NCBI RefSeq assembly: GCF_016638705.1
Contig: NZ_CP067341.1
Span: forward strand, 2,917,501-2,981,500
Length of the DNA: 64,000 bases
Direction: 5' to 3'
Source of the DNA: Lysinibacillus agricola
GTDB lineage: Bacteria > Bacillota > Bacilli > Bacillales_A > Planococcaceae
Shown here: piece after piece, positions 35,307-43,093 of the stretch
Layout: every line of letters begins with the position of its first letter
How positions within the stretch are numbered: the first letter of the stretch is position 1
Program-made: the position numbers and the translations under genes
The notes under the pieces: generated by a model
Seen by the model: only the letters and a program-made list of their open reading frames with translations
Told to the model about the DNA's origin: nothing
Database searches by the model: none

Positions 35307-36386
35307 TCACTCAATTTCTTTCTTTATCTTATTAAGTGTAGTTAAAATTAATTCTTCTAATTGATATCTTTCATTAACAACTTCAAGGCCTTTTTTCAAA
35401 ACATTTTTTAATTCTTTTTCATACTGCAAAATTAATGTTTCATTTTGCTGTTGCAGATATTCTTTACCTAATAAATCTAATGCTATGTTCTCTAATAACA
35501 CAAATAACTTTTTATAATCCTCGGTTTCCCGAATGACCGGCACCCCATCATCAATTAACTTATAAATACCTTGTGTAGCTTCTACTTTTCTATTTTCCAT
35601 CGGTAAAGGACAGAACACTATCCTTTTTTGGAGTTGAGCAAAATTAATAGTGTGGTGTGTACCACTTTCCAACGGTGCCTGAACAGGACAGACTCCTAGT
35701 GACATCCCACTTTGGATTCTATCTCTTCTTACAAAAGACCCCCTATTAGTTATTTCTCCTAAAGCAATCTCTGATATCAATAAGCCATTCTTCAAAAGAA
35801 TACTCTCTGCTAATGCTTTGTTTTCTGATGGATATATTTTATCCAAACTTCCACCCATAATAGCTATAGTTTTTCCATTCTGCGCTTCTAAAGCACCAAT
35901 ATGTCCATAAGCATCTATACCTTTTGCTAAACCACTTACAATTGTATAGCCTTCATTTGCAAAATGCCTTGCTAACTTTTTGGCAGCCATTACTCCATAC
36001 TTAGTAGGTTCTCTCGTTCCAATTACTGCTATATTTTTATATTGACTTAGAAGTTCTATATTACCTTTACAATAAATAATAGGTGGTGGATCATCAATCA
36101 ATTTCAATAACTTCGGATATTCAGGAGAATGTAAAGAAAAAATTTCGATACCTTTATCTCTATGCATCTTTATAAAGTTCTCAGCCTCTAAAATTTTACT
36201 TTTTAAATATTCTTTATTTGTAACTCTCTCAATAACAGCCTTATATTTTAATGCTTTGTGTATTTCTTTATTACTTATTAAATCTTCTTCGCTTAGAAAG
36301 GGATAATTTTTTAATACCTTAAGCAAAGTTTTTTCTCCTAATTTCTCTGTAAACTTTAATGCCAAAATTAATTTTAAGTTTGTCAT
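35307..36386 (-). CDS. DprA/Smf-like Rossmann protein (ShosA-like)
   Basis: 359 residues. Contains the DprA core: YPKLLKLIDDPPPIIYCKGN (90-109), IAVIGTREPT (119-128), SGLAKGIDAYGH (151-162), IAIMGGSLDKIYP (175-187) and the later QSGMSLGVCPVQA region. The chromosomal DprA loads RecA in transformation, but this copy lies in a prophage operon with a phosphoribosyltransferase. In ShosTA systems the DprA-like protein is the antitoxin of a PRTase toxin. Gene spacing to the PRTase is 15 bases. Confidence 0.88.
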   Translation of the reverse strand: MTNLKLILALKFTEKLGEKTLLKVLKNYPFLSEEDLISNKEIHKALKYKAVIERVTNKEYLKSKILEAENFIKMHRDKGIEIFSLHSPEYPKLLKLIDDPPPIIYCKGNIELLSQYKNIAVIGTREPTKYGVMAAKKLARHFANEGYTIVSGLAKGIDAYGHIGALEAQNGKTIAIMGGSLDKIYPSENKALAESILLKNGLLISEIALGEITNRGSFVRRDRIQSGMSLGVCPVQAPLESGTHHTINFAQLQKRIVFCPLPMENRKVEATQGIYKLIDDGVPVIRETEDYKKLFVLLENIALDLLGKEYLQQQNETLILQYEKELKNVLKKGLEVVNERYQLEELILTTLNKIKKEIE

Positions 36387-36401
36387 TTTATCATATCCTT
36401 A

Positions 36402-37619
36402 TCAAAACAAGTTGTCTAAATTATTCTGTTCTAAATATAATCCTTTTATTACCTCATGGTCTTTATATTCCTTATCACTCGCTACCCAAAACGGATTACC
36501 ATTTTTATTGTTAAACTTTAACTTATAAGCTATCCCGTTAGATTTAATCTTAGCAATCGAAAGCATGGATGGACCTGCATCTTGAGTAACACCGAAAGGT
36601 ATTAAGATTACATTTTCCGCTCCTTGATCATACAAGACACTAGCGCATTCTAAAGCTGTTGAACCTGTTGTTAGTATATCATCAAATATAATTATTGTTT
36701 TATTTTGCACATCATAATTACTATTTACAACAAAAGCTCCTTTTACATTAGCCGCCTTTTCTTTTTTAGTTTTGTAATCCTTTTGTGTTGGATAATCACG
36801 AATACATTCTAACAAATCGGGTTTAATCTTGCTCGATATTAGCTGATTTTTATTTAAAAACAAATCAAGGAATCTATCTTTTTTAGACGGCTTATTTGGG
36901 ATATAGGTAATGTAGTCAATATCATATCTAGTAAGATTCCTAACAATCTCTTGTACCATTGGCTCCAAAAGTTTATAAGCTCCATCTTTTTGGTCTTTAA
37001 AAGCTAAAATTAGCTTAGTTAAAATATGACAATATGAACGTAAATCCTCACTTCTAAAATAACGCCCTATCATAAACACATGTACTTTTTTTTCTGGATT
37101 ATAATAATACTCTAGTACTTGCTTATAAAGAGGAGTAGAGAGATCAGTCGTTCTGTCTAAAATACCTTCAAAATATAATTTTCTTCCCCTCTTGTTTTTC
37201 AAAAACATATTTTTCAATTCAGTAATAGATACTATATGATCCGGATAATTTCTCAAATTTGGAAGTTGATATTCATTTTCATTATTAGCAATAAAAATAC
37301 AAGACATCCCAAAATTTTTAGCTACCTCTATAGCCATATTATCCGAAGAAATAAATAAAGTTTGATATTGTTTATAATCACCCCTGTTAAACAACTTCAC
37401 ATATTCATTGATATCATAAAGGTCAAAGTCATTAATTATTGCATAATCTTCACTACTATGGTTAAAGATAAAATCTGATTGACTATCAATTAACCAAAAT
37501 CCATTTCCATTATCAAGAATAGAATTTAACAAATCTGTTAACTCTAAATTAGTGCATTTTGAACGAATACTATCATAATCTATAAACATATCATAAGGAT
37601 TGAAAGCTAACTCAAACAT
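36402..37619 (-). CDS. Phosphoribosyltransferase-domain protein (ShosT-like)
   Basis: 405 residues. The PRPP-binding loop IIIFDDILTTGST lies at 309-321, preceded by a type I PRTase-like region from about 150 (VHVFMIGRYFRSEDLR, YITYIPNKPSKKDRF). Residues 1-140 resemble a degenerate HAD-like domain (LFISSDNMAIEVAKNFGM). Compared with ComF-type PRTases it is twice as long. In ShosTA defence the PRTase is the toxin. The toxin role here is inferred from the neighbour. Confidence 0.85.
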   Translation of the reverse strand: MFELAFNPYDMFIDYDSIRSKCTNLELTDLLNSILDNGNGFWLIDSQSDFIFNHSSEDYAIINDFDLYDINEYVKLFNRGDYKQYQTLFISSDNMAIEVAKNFGMSCIFIANNENEYQLPNLRNYPDHIVSITELKNMFLKNKRGRKLYFEGILDRTTDLSTPLYKQVLEYYYNPEKKVHVFMIGRYFRSEDLRSYCHILTKLILAFKDQKDGAYKLLEPMVQEIVRNLTRYDIDYITYIPNKPSKKDRFLDLFLNKNQLISSKIKPDLLECIRDYPTQKDYKTKKEKAANVKGAFVVNSNYDVQNKTIIIFDDILTTGSTALECASVLYDQGAENVILIPFGVTQDAGPSMLSIAKIKSNGIAYKLKFNNKNGNPFWVASDKEYKDHEVIKGLYLEQNNLDNLF

Positions 37620-37645
37620 ATAAATACCTTCCTCTTCTATTCTAT

Positions 37646-38146
37646 TTAAACCAATGACAACAAATAATCTTCTAATAATTTCTTTTCGGAATACAAAGCA
37701 TAATAGTCTACAGCTTTAAAATCATTTTGGTTATGCTCTCCCCAAGTCACAGCTACTGATTTCATACCCGCTTTATTTGAGGAAATAATGTCATTAACAT
37801 TATCACCAATTGCTATACATTTATCTGGTACGGCATTCATTTTCTTAGCAGCTAATAGCATTGGTTCCGGATGAGGCTTATGTTTAACTGTATCCCTATA
37901 TGAAATTAATACATCTACATCTAGACCATGATTCTGCAGAACCATTTCAGCATAAAACTGAGGAGAATTAGTTACTATAGCTATTGAGTATTTTGATTTT
38001 AATTTTTTTATAACTTCTAAATTGATATTTAATTTTGTCTCAGTAGGTATTAATTCACAACATTTTTTCCAATTTACTCTTCTAAATTGCTTAATTTTCG
38101 AAGTATCTACTAATGTATCATCCAAATCAAATATTATCACTTTCAT
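37646..38146 (-). CDS. HAD-family phosphatase
   Basis: 166 residues, with all HAD motifs: FDLDDTLVDT (nucleophile D7, D9), IVTNSP, KPHPEP (Lys), and IGDNVNDI. Closest in layout to small phosphoglycolate-phosphatase-like enzymes. First gene of an operon with PRTase and DprA-like genes; it may remove or produce a nucleotide or sugar phosphate used by the PRTase. Confidence 0.9.
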   Translation of the reverse strand: MKVIIFDLDDTLVDTSKIKQFRRVNWKKCCELIPTETKLNINLEVIKKLKSKYSIAIVTNSPQFYAEMVLQNHGLDVDVLISYRDTVKHKPHPEPMLLAAKKMNAVPDKCIAIGDNVNDIISSNKAGMKSVAVTWGEHNQNDFKAVDYYALYSEKKLLEDYLLSLV

Positions 38147-38268
38147 CCCTCTTTTTTTCCTTTATATTCTAAACATTAATACTTAATGGTTAAATTTTCA
38201 ACTTTTCACATCCACTAATTAGATAATTTTTATTATATTTGTATCACAAGAAGTATTAGAATATATGA

Positions 38269-38309
38269 AAAGCTTGGAAAAAACCTATTATTTTAGGCCT
38301 CCAAGCTTT
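38269..38309. terminator. Bidirectional terminator
   Basis: AAAGCTTGGA and TCCAAGCTTT pair across a 21-base loop with T runs on both strands (seven T on plus, four on minus). It separates the late activator gene from the HAD-PRTase-DprA operon, so that operon has its own promoter, somewhere in 38150-38265 (AT-rich, not pinned down). Confidence 0.8.
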
Positions 38310-38324
38310 TTTTCTGAATGCTAT

Positions 38325-38777
38325 TTAATTATTCCCATTCGATTTCACTATCATCTGAATCAAAATGTTATTTCTAACCCTAAATATCGTCGTACTAGAT
38401 AGTTTCATATGCTTACCAATTGCTCTCATGCTATTCCCATTAAGAAGCCTATGAAGCACCTCAATCTCCCTGTCTCCTTGTACTAATGGAATACGCTTTT
38501 GCACCTCAACAACCTTATACTCATATTCGCGAATGAGTTTGTGATTTGAAAATACTCTTCGTTGTACCTCAATAAATACTGGATCATTTGTCCCACCATT
38601 GGCCTTTGGTAGTGCTGCCTCAATTCCATACGTAGCCGTTTTAGCCCCAATATAACTGTTGTTATCAACTTTGGCCATTGGCTGTCTTGCTTCTTCGATT
38701 GACTCAATCATCCAGCTATAGTCTTCAATCCATTGTAGTAAATTTTCTTTCGTTACCTTGTGTTGCCCTTGTTTCAT
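38325..38777 (-). CDS. ArpU/RinA-like late transcription activator
   Basis: 150 residues. N-terminal helical region; C-terminal sigma-region-4-like helix-turn-helix (EIEVLHRLLNGNSMRAIGKHMKLSSTTIFRVRNNI, split here as residues about 110-145). Proteins of this type, placed between replication and packaging genes, switch on late transcription. ATG at 38775-38777 is preferred over the upstream frame because GGAGGG lies six bases ahead. Confidence 0.8.
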   Translation of the reverse strand: MKQGQHKVTKENLLQWIEDYSWMIESIEEARQPMAKVDNNSYIGAKTATYGIEAALPKANGGTNDPVFIEVQRRVFSNHKLIREYEYKVVEVQKRIPLVQGDREIEVLHRLLNGNSMRAIGKHMKLSSTTIFRVRNNILIQMIVKSNGNN

Positions 38778-38929
38778 AGTTTGCCCTCCGATGGTGTGAT
38801 ATAATACTTTTGAAAAACTTAAAGAGCATAACCAATTCTTAGCTGTAGCGTGTGTCGACGCTGCGGCTTTTTCTTTTCCAAACATACAAATATGTTATAA
38901 AATGGTTAGTATGAAAGAAGGTGATTTAT

Positions 38930-39007
38930 GTGGCTTTTCTAGTGCTACTAGCAATAGCTTTAGGATTCGGCCTACGTATTTTGGGACGTATGGTTAAATA
39001 CAACTAG
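38930..39007 (+). CDS. Small hydrophobic peptide on the opposite strand
   Basis: 25 residues (GTG start), VAFLVLLAIALGFGLRILG then RMVKYN: one membrane helix and a basic tail. GAAGGTG lies seven bases ahead, an extended -10 (TGTTATAAAAT) at about 38892-38902, and a hairpin terminator at 39015-39038, so it is a complete mini-gene. It resembles small membrane toxins of type I modules or other prophage micropeptides; no antisense RNA has been identified. Confidence 0.5.
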   Translation: MAFLVLLAIALGFGLRILGRMVKYN

Positions 39008-39014
39008 AATAATG

Positions 39015-39038
39015 GCCTGGTAGTTTGCGATATCAGGC
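39015..39038 (+). terminator. Terminator of the small plus-strand gene
   Basis: GCCTGGTA pairs with TATCAGGC (one wobble) and is followed by TATTTTC, eight bases after the stop codon at 39005-39007. The remaining sequence to 39236 has no recognisable feature. Confidence 0.6.
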
Positions 39039-39236
39039 TATTTTCATATACTCATATCGTGCAGTAATAATGACTTTTCAGTGAGTCAATAATTCACAGT
39101 GCCAACCGCACTTACAAAGGTAATTCCAACAAGTAACTTCTTAATGTTTTTCCTTTTCTAAAACGTTTCCTGTACGTGCCTAAACAACTCTACCAATGGT
39201 AACTGTTGATATATTTTTAATTTTTCATTACTACTT

Positions 39237-39974
39237 TTAGGGCATTTTTCGTACTTCACGATTCTTCACCCGTATCTCTGCGCGGCGCTCTTTTTGCTTT
39301 TTCCAATATGATTCACGATAAGATTCTTTCATACGATACAATCGCTTATCTTCCTCTGTTACAATTTCTACCCATTCTTCATTCCATTTTCCCCTTAATG
39401 TAGCCATTGTAGATGGTTTGGGGCTGGCGTAATGAGTTTGTACTTTATCAAGAAGCTCATCAATCGTTAGACCAGCACGATGGGAGTACAAACACTCTTT
39501 TATTTTCTCTATTGTGAGCTTATATTCTGTTAGTGTTTTCCCACCTTTAGATCCGCCGACATTCACCAAATGAATTTCATCATTGATACAATCCGCAATA
39601 TGATAATATTTGGAAACTCGCTGTCGTTTTCCCCAATAAACTATGTTTACACCTCTAGTTTCTGTGATGGTACTTGGATTTGCATTATAATACATTAATC
39701 CGATGCCTAATCCCTTTATCCAATCCAATACGAATTGGCGATGCAGGCTTTTTGGCTTCGGTACAAGAATAAATACATAATCAACTAGATTTTTGCGACT
39801 TATTGCCTGTTCAATCACTTTAAAATTCAACGATGTTTTCATTTCTACACCAATATAAACATCACCATGTTTGCCTACGACATCTATATCATTGACCTCC
39901 GCATACACTTGCTGGCAACCCATTTTTTGAAGTAAGAACTTCTTTAATGGTTTGAATAAATCAGATTCTTTCAC
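39237..39974 (-). CDS. PD-(D/E)XK nuclease-like protein
   Basis: 245 residues. Near the N-terminus NDIDVVGKHGDVYIGVEMK (28-46) has the D-x9-12-ExK arrangement of PD-(D/E)XK nucleases (candidates D31, E44, K46), similar to the DUF2161-type phage proteins. The C-terminal half is helical and basic, ending RRAEIRVKNREVRKMP. Located at the end of the replication region, it may resolve or process DNA. Confidence 0.78.
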   Translation of the reverse strand: MKESDLFKPLKKFLLQKMGCQQVYAEVNDIDVVGKHGDVYIGVEMKTSLNFKVIEQAISRKNLVDYVFILVPKPKSLHRQFVLDWIKGLGIGLMYYNANPSTITETRGVNIVYWGKRQRVSKYYHIADCINDEIHLVNVGGSKGGKTLTEYKLTIEKIKECLYSHRAGLTIDELLDKVQTHYASPKPSTMATLRGKWNEEWVEIVTEEDKRLYRMKESYRESYWKKQKERRAEIRVKNREVRKMP

Positions 39975-40017
39975 AGTATCACCTTCCTGAATATTTTCCT
40001 TCTAATGCACTGCGTTA

Positions 40018-40203
40018 TTAACCTTCTTGCACTATAGCCATTACTTTTTTTGCTCCAACCTTGTTTAAGTTGAAATAAACAGCATTACCCTTTTTGTTGT
40101 CACAATGATTTGAAAGAAACTCAATTAAAGCTTGATCAAATCTCTTATCGTCTGTTCTAATAACAAAAGTGGTGTTTTCTAAATTAACTCGCCTCTCATT
40201 CAC
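40018..40203 (-). CDS. Hypothetical small protein
   Basis: 61 residues (GTG start 40201-40203), alpha/beta: LENTTFVIRTDDKRFDQALIEFL. The start overlaps the ancestral stop of the upstream frameshifted gene (GTGA), which implies translational coupling to it. Not recognised. Confidence 0.65.
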   Translation of the reverse strand: MNERRVNLENTTFVIRTDDKRFDQALIEFLSNHCDNKKGNAVYFNLNKVGAKKVMAIVQEG

Positions 40204-40695
40204 TCTCCTGAAAGACTAAATAAATCCATCTGTTGCCACTGATCCCTAGGTAATTCTTCTATTACAGGTTCTACTTCAATTTTCCCTACTGGAATCTCGC
40301 CGTTTCAAAAGGTGCAATAATATCGAAATATTTCGTTTTATATGAACCCACTGGCGCTTTATCTGGACGACATTTTAAAAATACGCTGTAATAGCCATTG
40401 TCGCTTGGTTCAATGATAATGTATTCCTCTCCAACAAGGTAAAAGCGTGATGGTGGTTTAACAATACGAGCTAAGTATTTTTTAGGGTTTTCGTTCGCGT
40501 CAACTACAAGCGGCGACACTTCCGTAGCATCCTCTGCAATGATTTCAAAGCGGCTTTTCTGATACGTACCAAAATGAGAACCTGGGCGTGAAAATCTGCT
40601 AATGTTATATGCTAATCCTCCATGGGGAAACAAATAATATATTCACCTTCTACAAGGTTGGATTTTTCAGGAGCTTGTGTGCAACGTCCTTGCAT
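40200..40695 (-). pseudogene. Frameshifted phage early gene
   Basis: The gene starts at ATG 40693-40695 (GGAGGTG ahead) with MQGRCTQAPEKSNLVEGEY, but then stops after 27 codons; the continuing sequence YYLFPHGGLAYNISRF... is in the -1 frame. A second -1 shift near 40294 moves from IIAPFET into GEIPVGKIEVEPVIEELP, which ends at 40200-40202 overlapping the next gene. The first shift coincides with an AT dinucleotide tract (ATATAT), suggesting slippage; a TTTCCCC heptamer nearby makes programmed shifting possible but the second shift has none. Confidence 0.75.
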
Positions 40696-40864
40696 CGATT
40701 ACACCTCCACATGTAAACTCAGGATCGAATATTGTCATTTGAATCTTTATAAATTCTTCATCTTCCGCTTCTTGCGTGGCCTTCTTCTTACATCGCCGCC
40801 CCATACCATCATCAATTGATTTCTGTGACTTTAATTTACGGCCACATCTTTTACAACTGCTCAT
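40667..40864 (-). CDS. Small zinc-finger protein (DUF6011-like)
   Basis: 65 residues. N-terminal CKRCGRKLKSQKSIDDGMG then RRCKKK, the typical DUF6011 zinc-binding motif common in phages. It overlaps the start of the next gene by 29 bases and the upstream gene by four. Role unknown. Confidence 0.78.
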   Translation of the reverse strand: MSSCKRCGRKLKSQKSIDDGMGRRCKKKATQEAEDEEFIKIQMTIFDPEFTCGGVIDARTLHTSS

Positions 40865-41280
40865 TCAGCCCGCACCTTTGCCTCCTCTTTTTTCGCTATT
40901 TCTTCGATAATTTCCACATCATTAACACTAAATGTTGGCGTCGGACCAAATTCATACTCTTCTGCTTCCCAATCCTTTATAAATTCATCACGCTCATTAA
41001 CATAAGAACCAAAGTAAGGGTCTTGTTCAGCTTGGTAAAATAATTCTCTAATACGTTCATCATACTTTTCTTCCCATACATATAAACCAAAATCATCAAC
41101 CCCAAAATGACTTCTTGTATATACAACAACTTCTATTCCGTCAATTATGTTGTATACTTTGATGTAACCCTCAATTTCTTCCTCACTAGGTTCTGGACCA
41201 ATGGAGCCATCATACATTTTTTTAATATCCTCTGCCGTTTTGCCTGCTGTGCTCAAAGTAGCTTTAAACAATTTAAACAC
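40861..41280 (-). CDS. Hypothetical acidic phage protein
   Basis: 139 residues, very acidic, with YVWEEKYDERIRELFYQAEQ in the centre and EEIAKKEEAKVRAE at the end. It lies directly downstream of ssb, 18 bases away. Not recognised. Confidence 0.75.
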   Translation of the reverse strand: MFKLFKATLSTAGKTAEDIKKMYDGSIGPEPSEEEIEGYIKVYNIIDGIEVVVYTRSHFGVDDFGLYVWEEKYDERIRELFYQAEQDPYFGSYVNERDEFIKDWEAEEYEFGPTPTFSVNDVEIIEEIAKKEEAKVRAE

Positions 41281-41298
41281 GAAAAATACCTCCTATTT

Positions 41299-41919
41299 TT
41301 AAAATGGCAAATCATCCTCTGATACTTCAATTGGACCTCTGCTGTTTGCAAATGGATCTTCATCCACTCGTGTATAGTTCGGTTGAATTATTAGTGGTTG
41401 GTTTTGCTGATAAGTATTGTTTCCAAATGCATTTTGTCCAGGCATAGTCCCACCAAAGTGTTGTTGTGATTGACCACCAACATATGCTGGTTGGTTGTTT
41501 CCGAAAGCTTGTCCTCCATATTGTTGTGGTGGCTGCTGTTGCTGATATGGATTTGGTTGGCCCTGGTATTGAGGAGCATTCGGTTGACCTCCTGTGTTGG
41601 TCCGTGGTTCTAAAAACTGAATGCTATCCGCTACCACATCGGTAGTGTAAACACGCTTACCATCTTGTCCCTCATAGCTTCCAGTTTGAATCCGACCTTC
41701 AATCCCTAGCAAGTTACCTTTCCTTTGATAGTTTGCTAGATTTTCAGCTTGCTTACGCCAAGCGACACAAGAGATGAAATCAGCGTCACGTTCTCCTTGT
41801 TCGTTAGTAAAGGTACGATTGACTGCCAATGTGAAGCGGCATGATGCAATACCATTTGGTGTGTACCTTAGTTCCGGATCTTTTGTTAAACGTCCGACCA
41901 AAACAACGCGATTTATCAT
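41299..41919 (-). CDS. ssb: Single-stranded DNA-binding protein
   Basis: 206 residues. OB fold in residues 1-105 ([36 protein letters not shown]), a long Gln/Pro/Asn-rich linker (110-185), and the conserved acidic tail ending DDLPF that recruits replication proteins. It serves phage replication together with the DnaD-like initiator and the annealing protein. Confidence 0.97.
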   Translation of the reverse strand: MINRVVLVGRLTKDPELRYTPNGIASCRFTLAVNRTFTNEQGERDADFISCVAWRKQAENLANYQRKGNLLGIEGRIQTGSYEGQDGKRVYTTDVVADSIQFLEPRTNTGGQPNAPQYQGQPNPYQQQQPPQQYGGQAFGNNQPAYVGGQSQQHFGGTMPGQNAFGNNTYQQNQPLIIQPNYTRVDEDPFANSRGPIEVSEDDLPF

Positions 41920-42191
41920 GCTGCATCCTCCTTGAAATAAGCTTTGTTGAATGTTGTATCAAAAGCTTTGAGGCTGTAGTTTAATTCCTCGATTAGACTC
42001 GAAAAAACAAAAGTACTCATGCCTTTTAAATTCGTTATAGATACACCGTAATCAACTGTGTTCAAAGTTCTAAACAATGTTACGGTATATCCATTCTCTT
42101 TATCGAATCCTTTATTAATCAAAATTTGTTTGTACTGTTGTGCTCTATTTAAATTGTTCTTTTTATACTGTCTTCGTTTCATCACATTCAC
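41916..42191 (-). CDS. Hypothetical basic small protein
   Basis: About 91 residues (or 88 from the ATG three codons in), basic N-terminus [18 protein letters not shown]. Overlaps ssb by four bases and the upstream gene by four. Not recognised. Confidence 0.65.
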   Translation of the reverse strand: MNVMKRRQYKKNNLNRAQQYKQILINKGFDKENGYTVTLFRTLNTVDYGVSITNLKGMSTFVFSSLIEELNYSLKAFDTTFNKAYFKEDAA

Positions 42192-42373
42192 CCTTTCCTT
42201 TTTCTAGCTAGTCCTGCATGAATATTATTTTCAAGGTACCTAAGCTGTTGCATGGCATAGTGAGGGCATTTGCTATCGCTTAACCGCTTCTCTACGTCTT
42301 GTAGGACCCGAAGCGGGAACTGATACTCACTTATGAGTTGGTTTATACAGTCCGCTACTTCCTCATTTGTCAT
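42188..42373 (-). CDS. Small DUF6877-like phage protein
   Basis: 61 residues from ATG 42371-42373: MTNEEVADCINQLISEYQFP, then RVLQDVEKRLSDSKCPHYAMQ and QQLRYLENNI, as in the DUF6877 family of Firmicute phages. The longer open frame upstream is the shadow of the 42363-42677 gene. Helical, function unknown. Confidence 0.72.
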   Translation of the reverse strand: MTNEEVADCINQLISEYQFPLRVLQDVEKRLSDSKCPHYAMQQLRYLENNIHAGLARKRKG

Positions 42374-42677
42374 GGTTTTCACCACCGAGTGCTTGTCGTG
42401 CAATTTGACCAAGGTCTTTATCAATTGGTACCATCGGCGGAAACCATTCAGCTTGCTTGTACTCAGTTGTTTTATAATTTTGTGGAGTTGCATAAAGTTC
42501 AAATACTTTCTGAAAACTGACAATTTTATCAGATGCTTTAAACAATGCTTTTTCAACAATTTCATAGTATTCCTTTAATCTTTGAATCTCTTCACTCAAT
42601 TTTTTATTTTTACGTTGTTCTTGCAGTAAATCCCGGTGAAGGTCCACAAATTGATTACGTATTTCATTAACGCTCAT
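42363..42677 (-). CDS. Hypothetical coiled-coil protein
   Basis: 104 residues, helical coiled coil over residues 5-55, then a segment ending IARQALGGENHDK. It overlaps the following gene start by 11 bases. Not recognised. Confidence 0.72.
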   Translation of the reverse strand: MSVNEIRNQFVDLHRDLLQEQRKNKKLSEEIQRLKEYYEIVEKALFKASDKIVSFQKVFELYATPQNYKTTEYKQAEWFPPMVPIDKDLGQIARQALGGENHDK

Positions 42678-42695
42678 GCCATTATTGCCTTTAAG

Positions 42696-42773
42696 CTATT
42701 TTTGCAACTTAGCCATTTCTAATTGTTGTTTATCTGTATCAGCAGCAGTTTTAGTTAAATCCACATCACCCAT
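42696..42773 (-). CDS. Possible 25-residue peptide
   Basis: MGDVDLTKTAADTDKQQLEM... with an AGGAGAGTG ribosome site ahead of the ATG; it overlaps the end of the preceding gene by eight bases. Hydrophilic and helical. Reality moderately supported by the site only. Confidence 0.4.
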   Translation of the reverse strand: MGDVDLTKTAADTDKQQLEMAKLQK

Positions 42774-42963
42774 TGATTTCACTCTCCTTTACCTTTGTCA
42801 CACGCTTAGGCATTCCATATCTTTTTCTTACCGCCTCACGTGTCATATTGTGCACTAATTTACAGTGTGTTTTAGTGATGATGGTACCAATATGACCACA
42901 ATTATCGACCGGACATTTCACAAATTCATTACTTAGTGCATTCCATGATTTATTTACAGACAA
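42766..42963 (-). CDS. Small zinc-finger-like protein
   Basis: 65 residues. CPVDNCGHIGTIITKTHCKLVH gives a C-x4-C ... H-x2-C ... H pattern like a ROS/MucR or C2H2-type finger, followed by MTREAVRKRYGMPKRV resembling the MucR-related DNA-binding tail. May be a small phage regulator. Confidence 0.72.
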   Translation of the reverse strand: MSVNKSWNALSNEFVKCPVDNCGHIGTIITKTHCKLVHNMTREAVRKRYGMPKRVTKVKESEING

Positions 42964-42979
42964 TTTGTCATGTTACCTC

Positions 42980-43093
42980 CTAATGCTTTGTAATGGCTTT
43001 AATCAAAGCTCTATCAGTTAGTTTGCTCACCGGTTGACCTTTTGCTTGTAGGGCCTTAATCAGGTAGTTACGAATTTTTTTGTGTTTGTTCAT
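42980..43093 (-). CDS. Small basic peptide
   Basis: 37 residues, MNKHKKIRNYLIKALQAKGQ..., basic and helical. Overlaps the end of the initiator gene by 26 bases. A GGGGGC site lies about ten bases ahead of the ATG. Not recognised. Confidence 0.5.
   Translation of the reverse strand: MNKHKKIRNYLIKALQAKGQPVSKLTDRALIKAITKH

Noticed and set aside
42374..42565. N-terminal extension of the small DUF6877-like gene
   Set aside because: This part is the out-of-frame shadow of the well-supported coiled-coil gene at 42363-42677; a normal ATG lies at 42371-42373.
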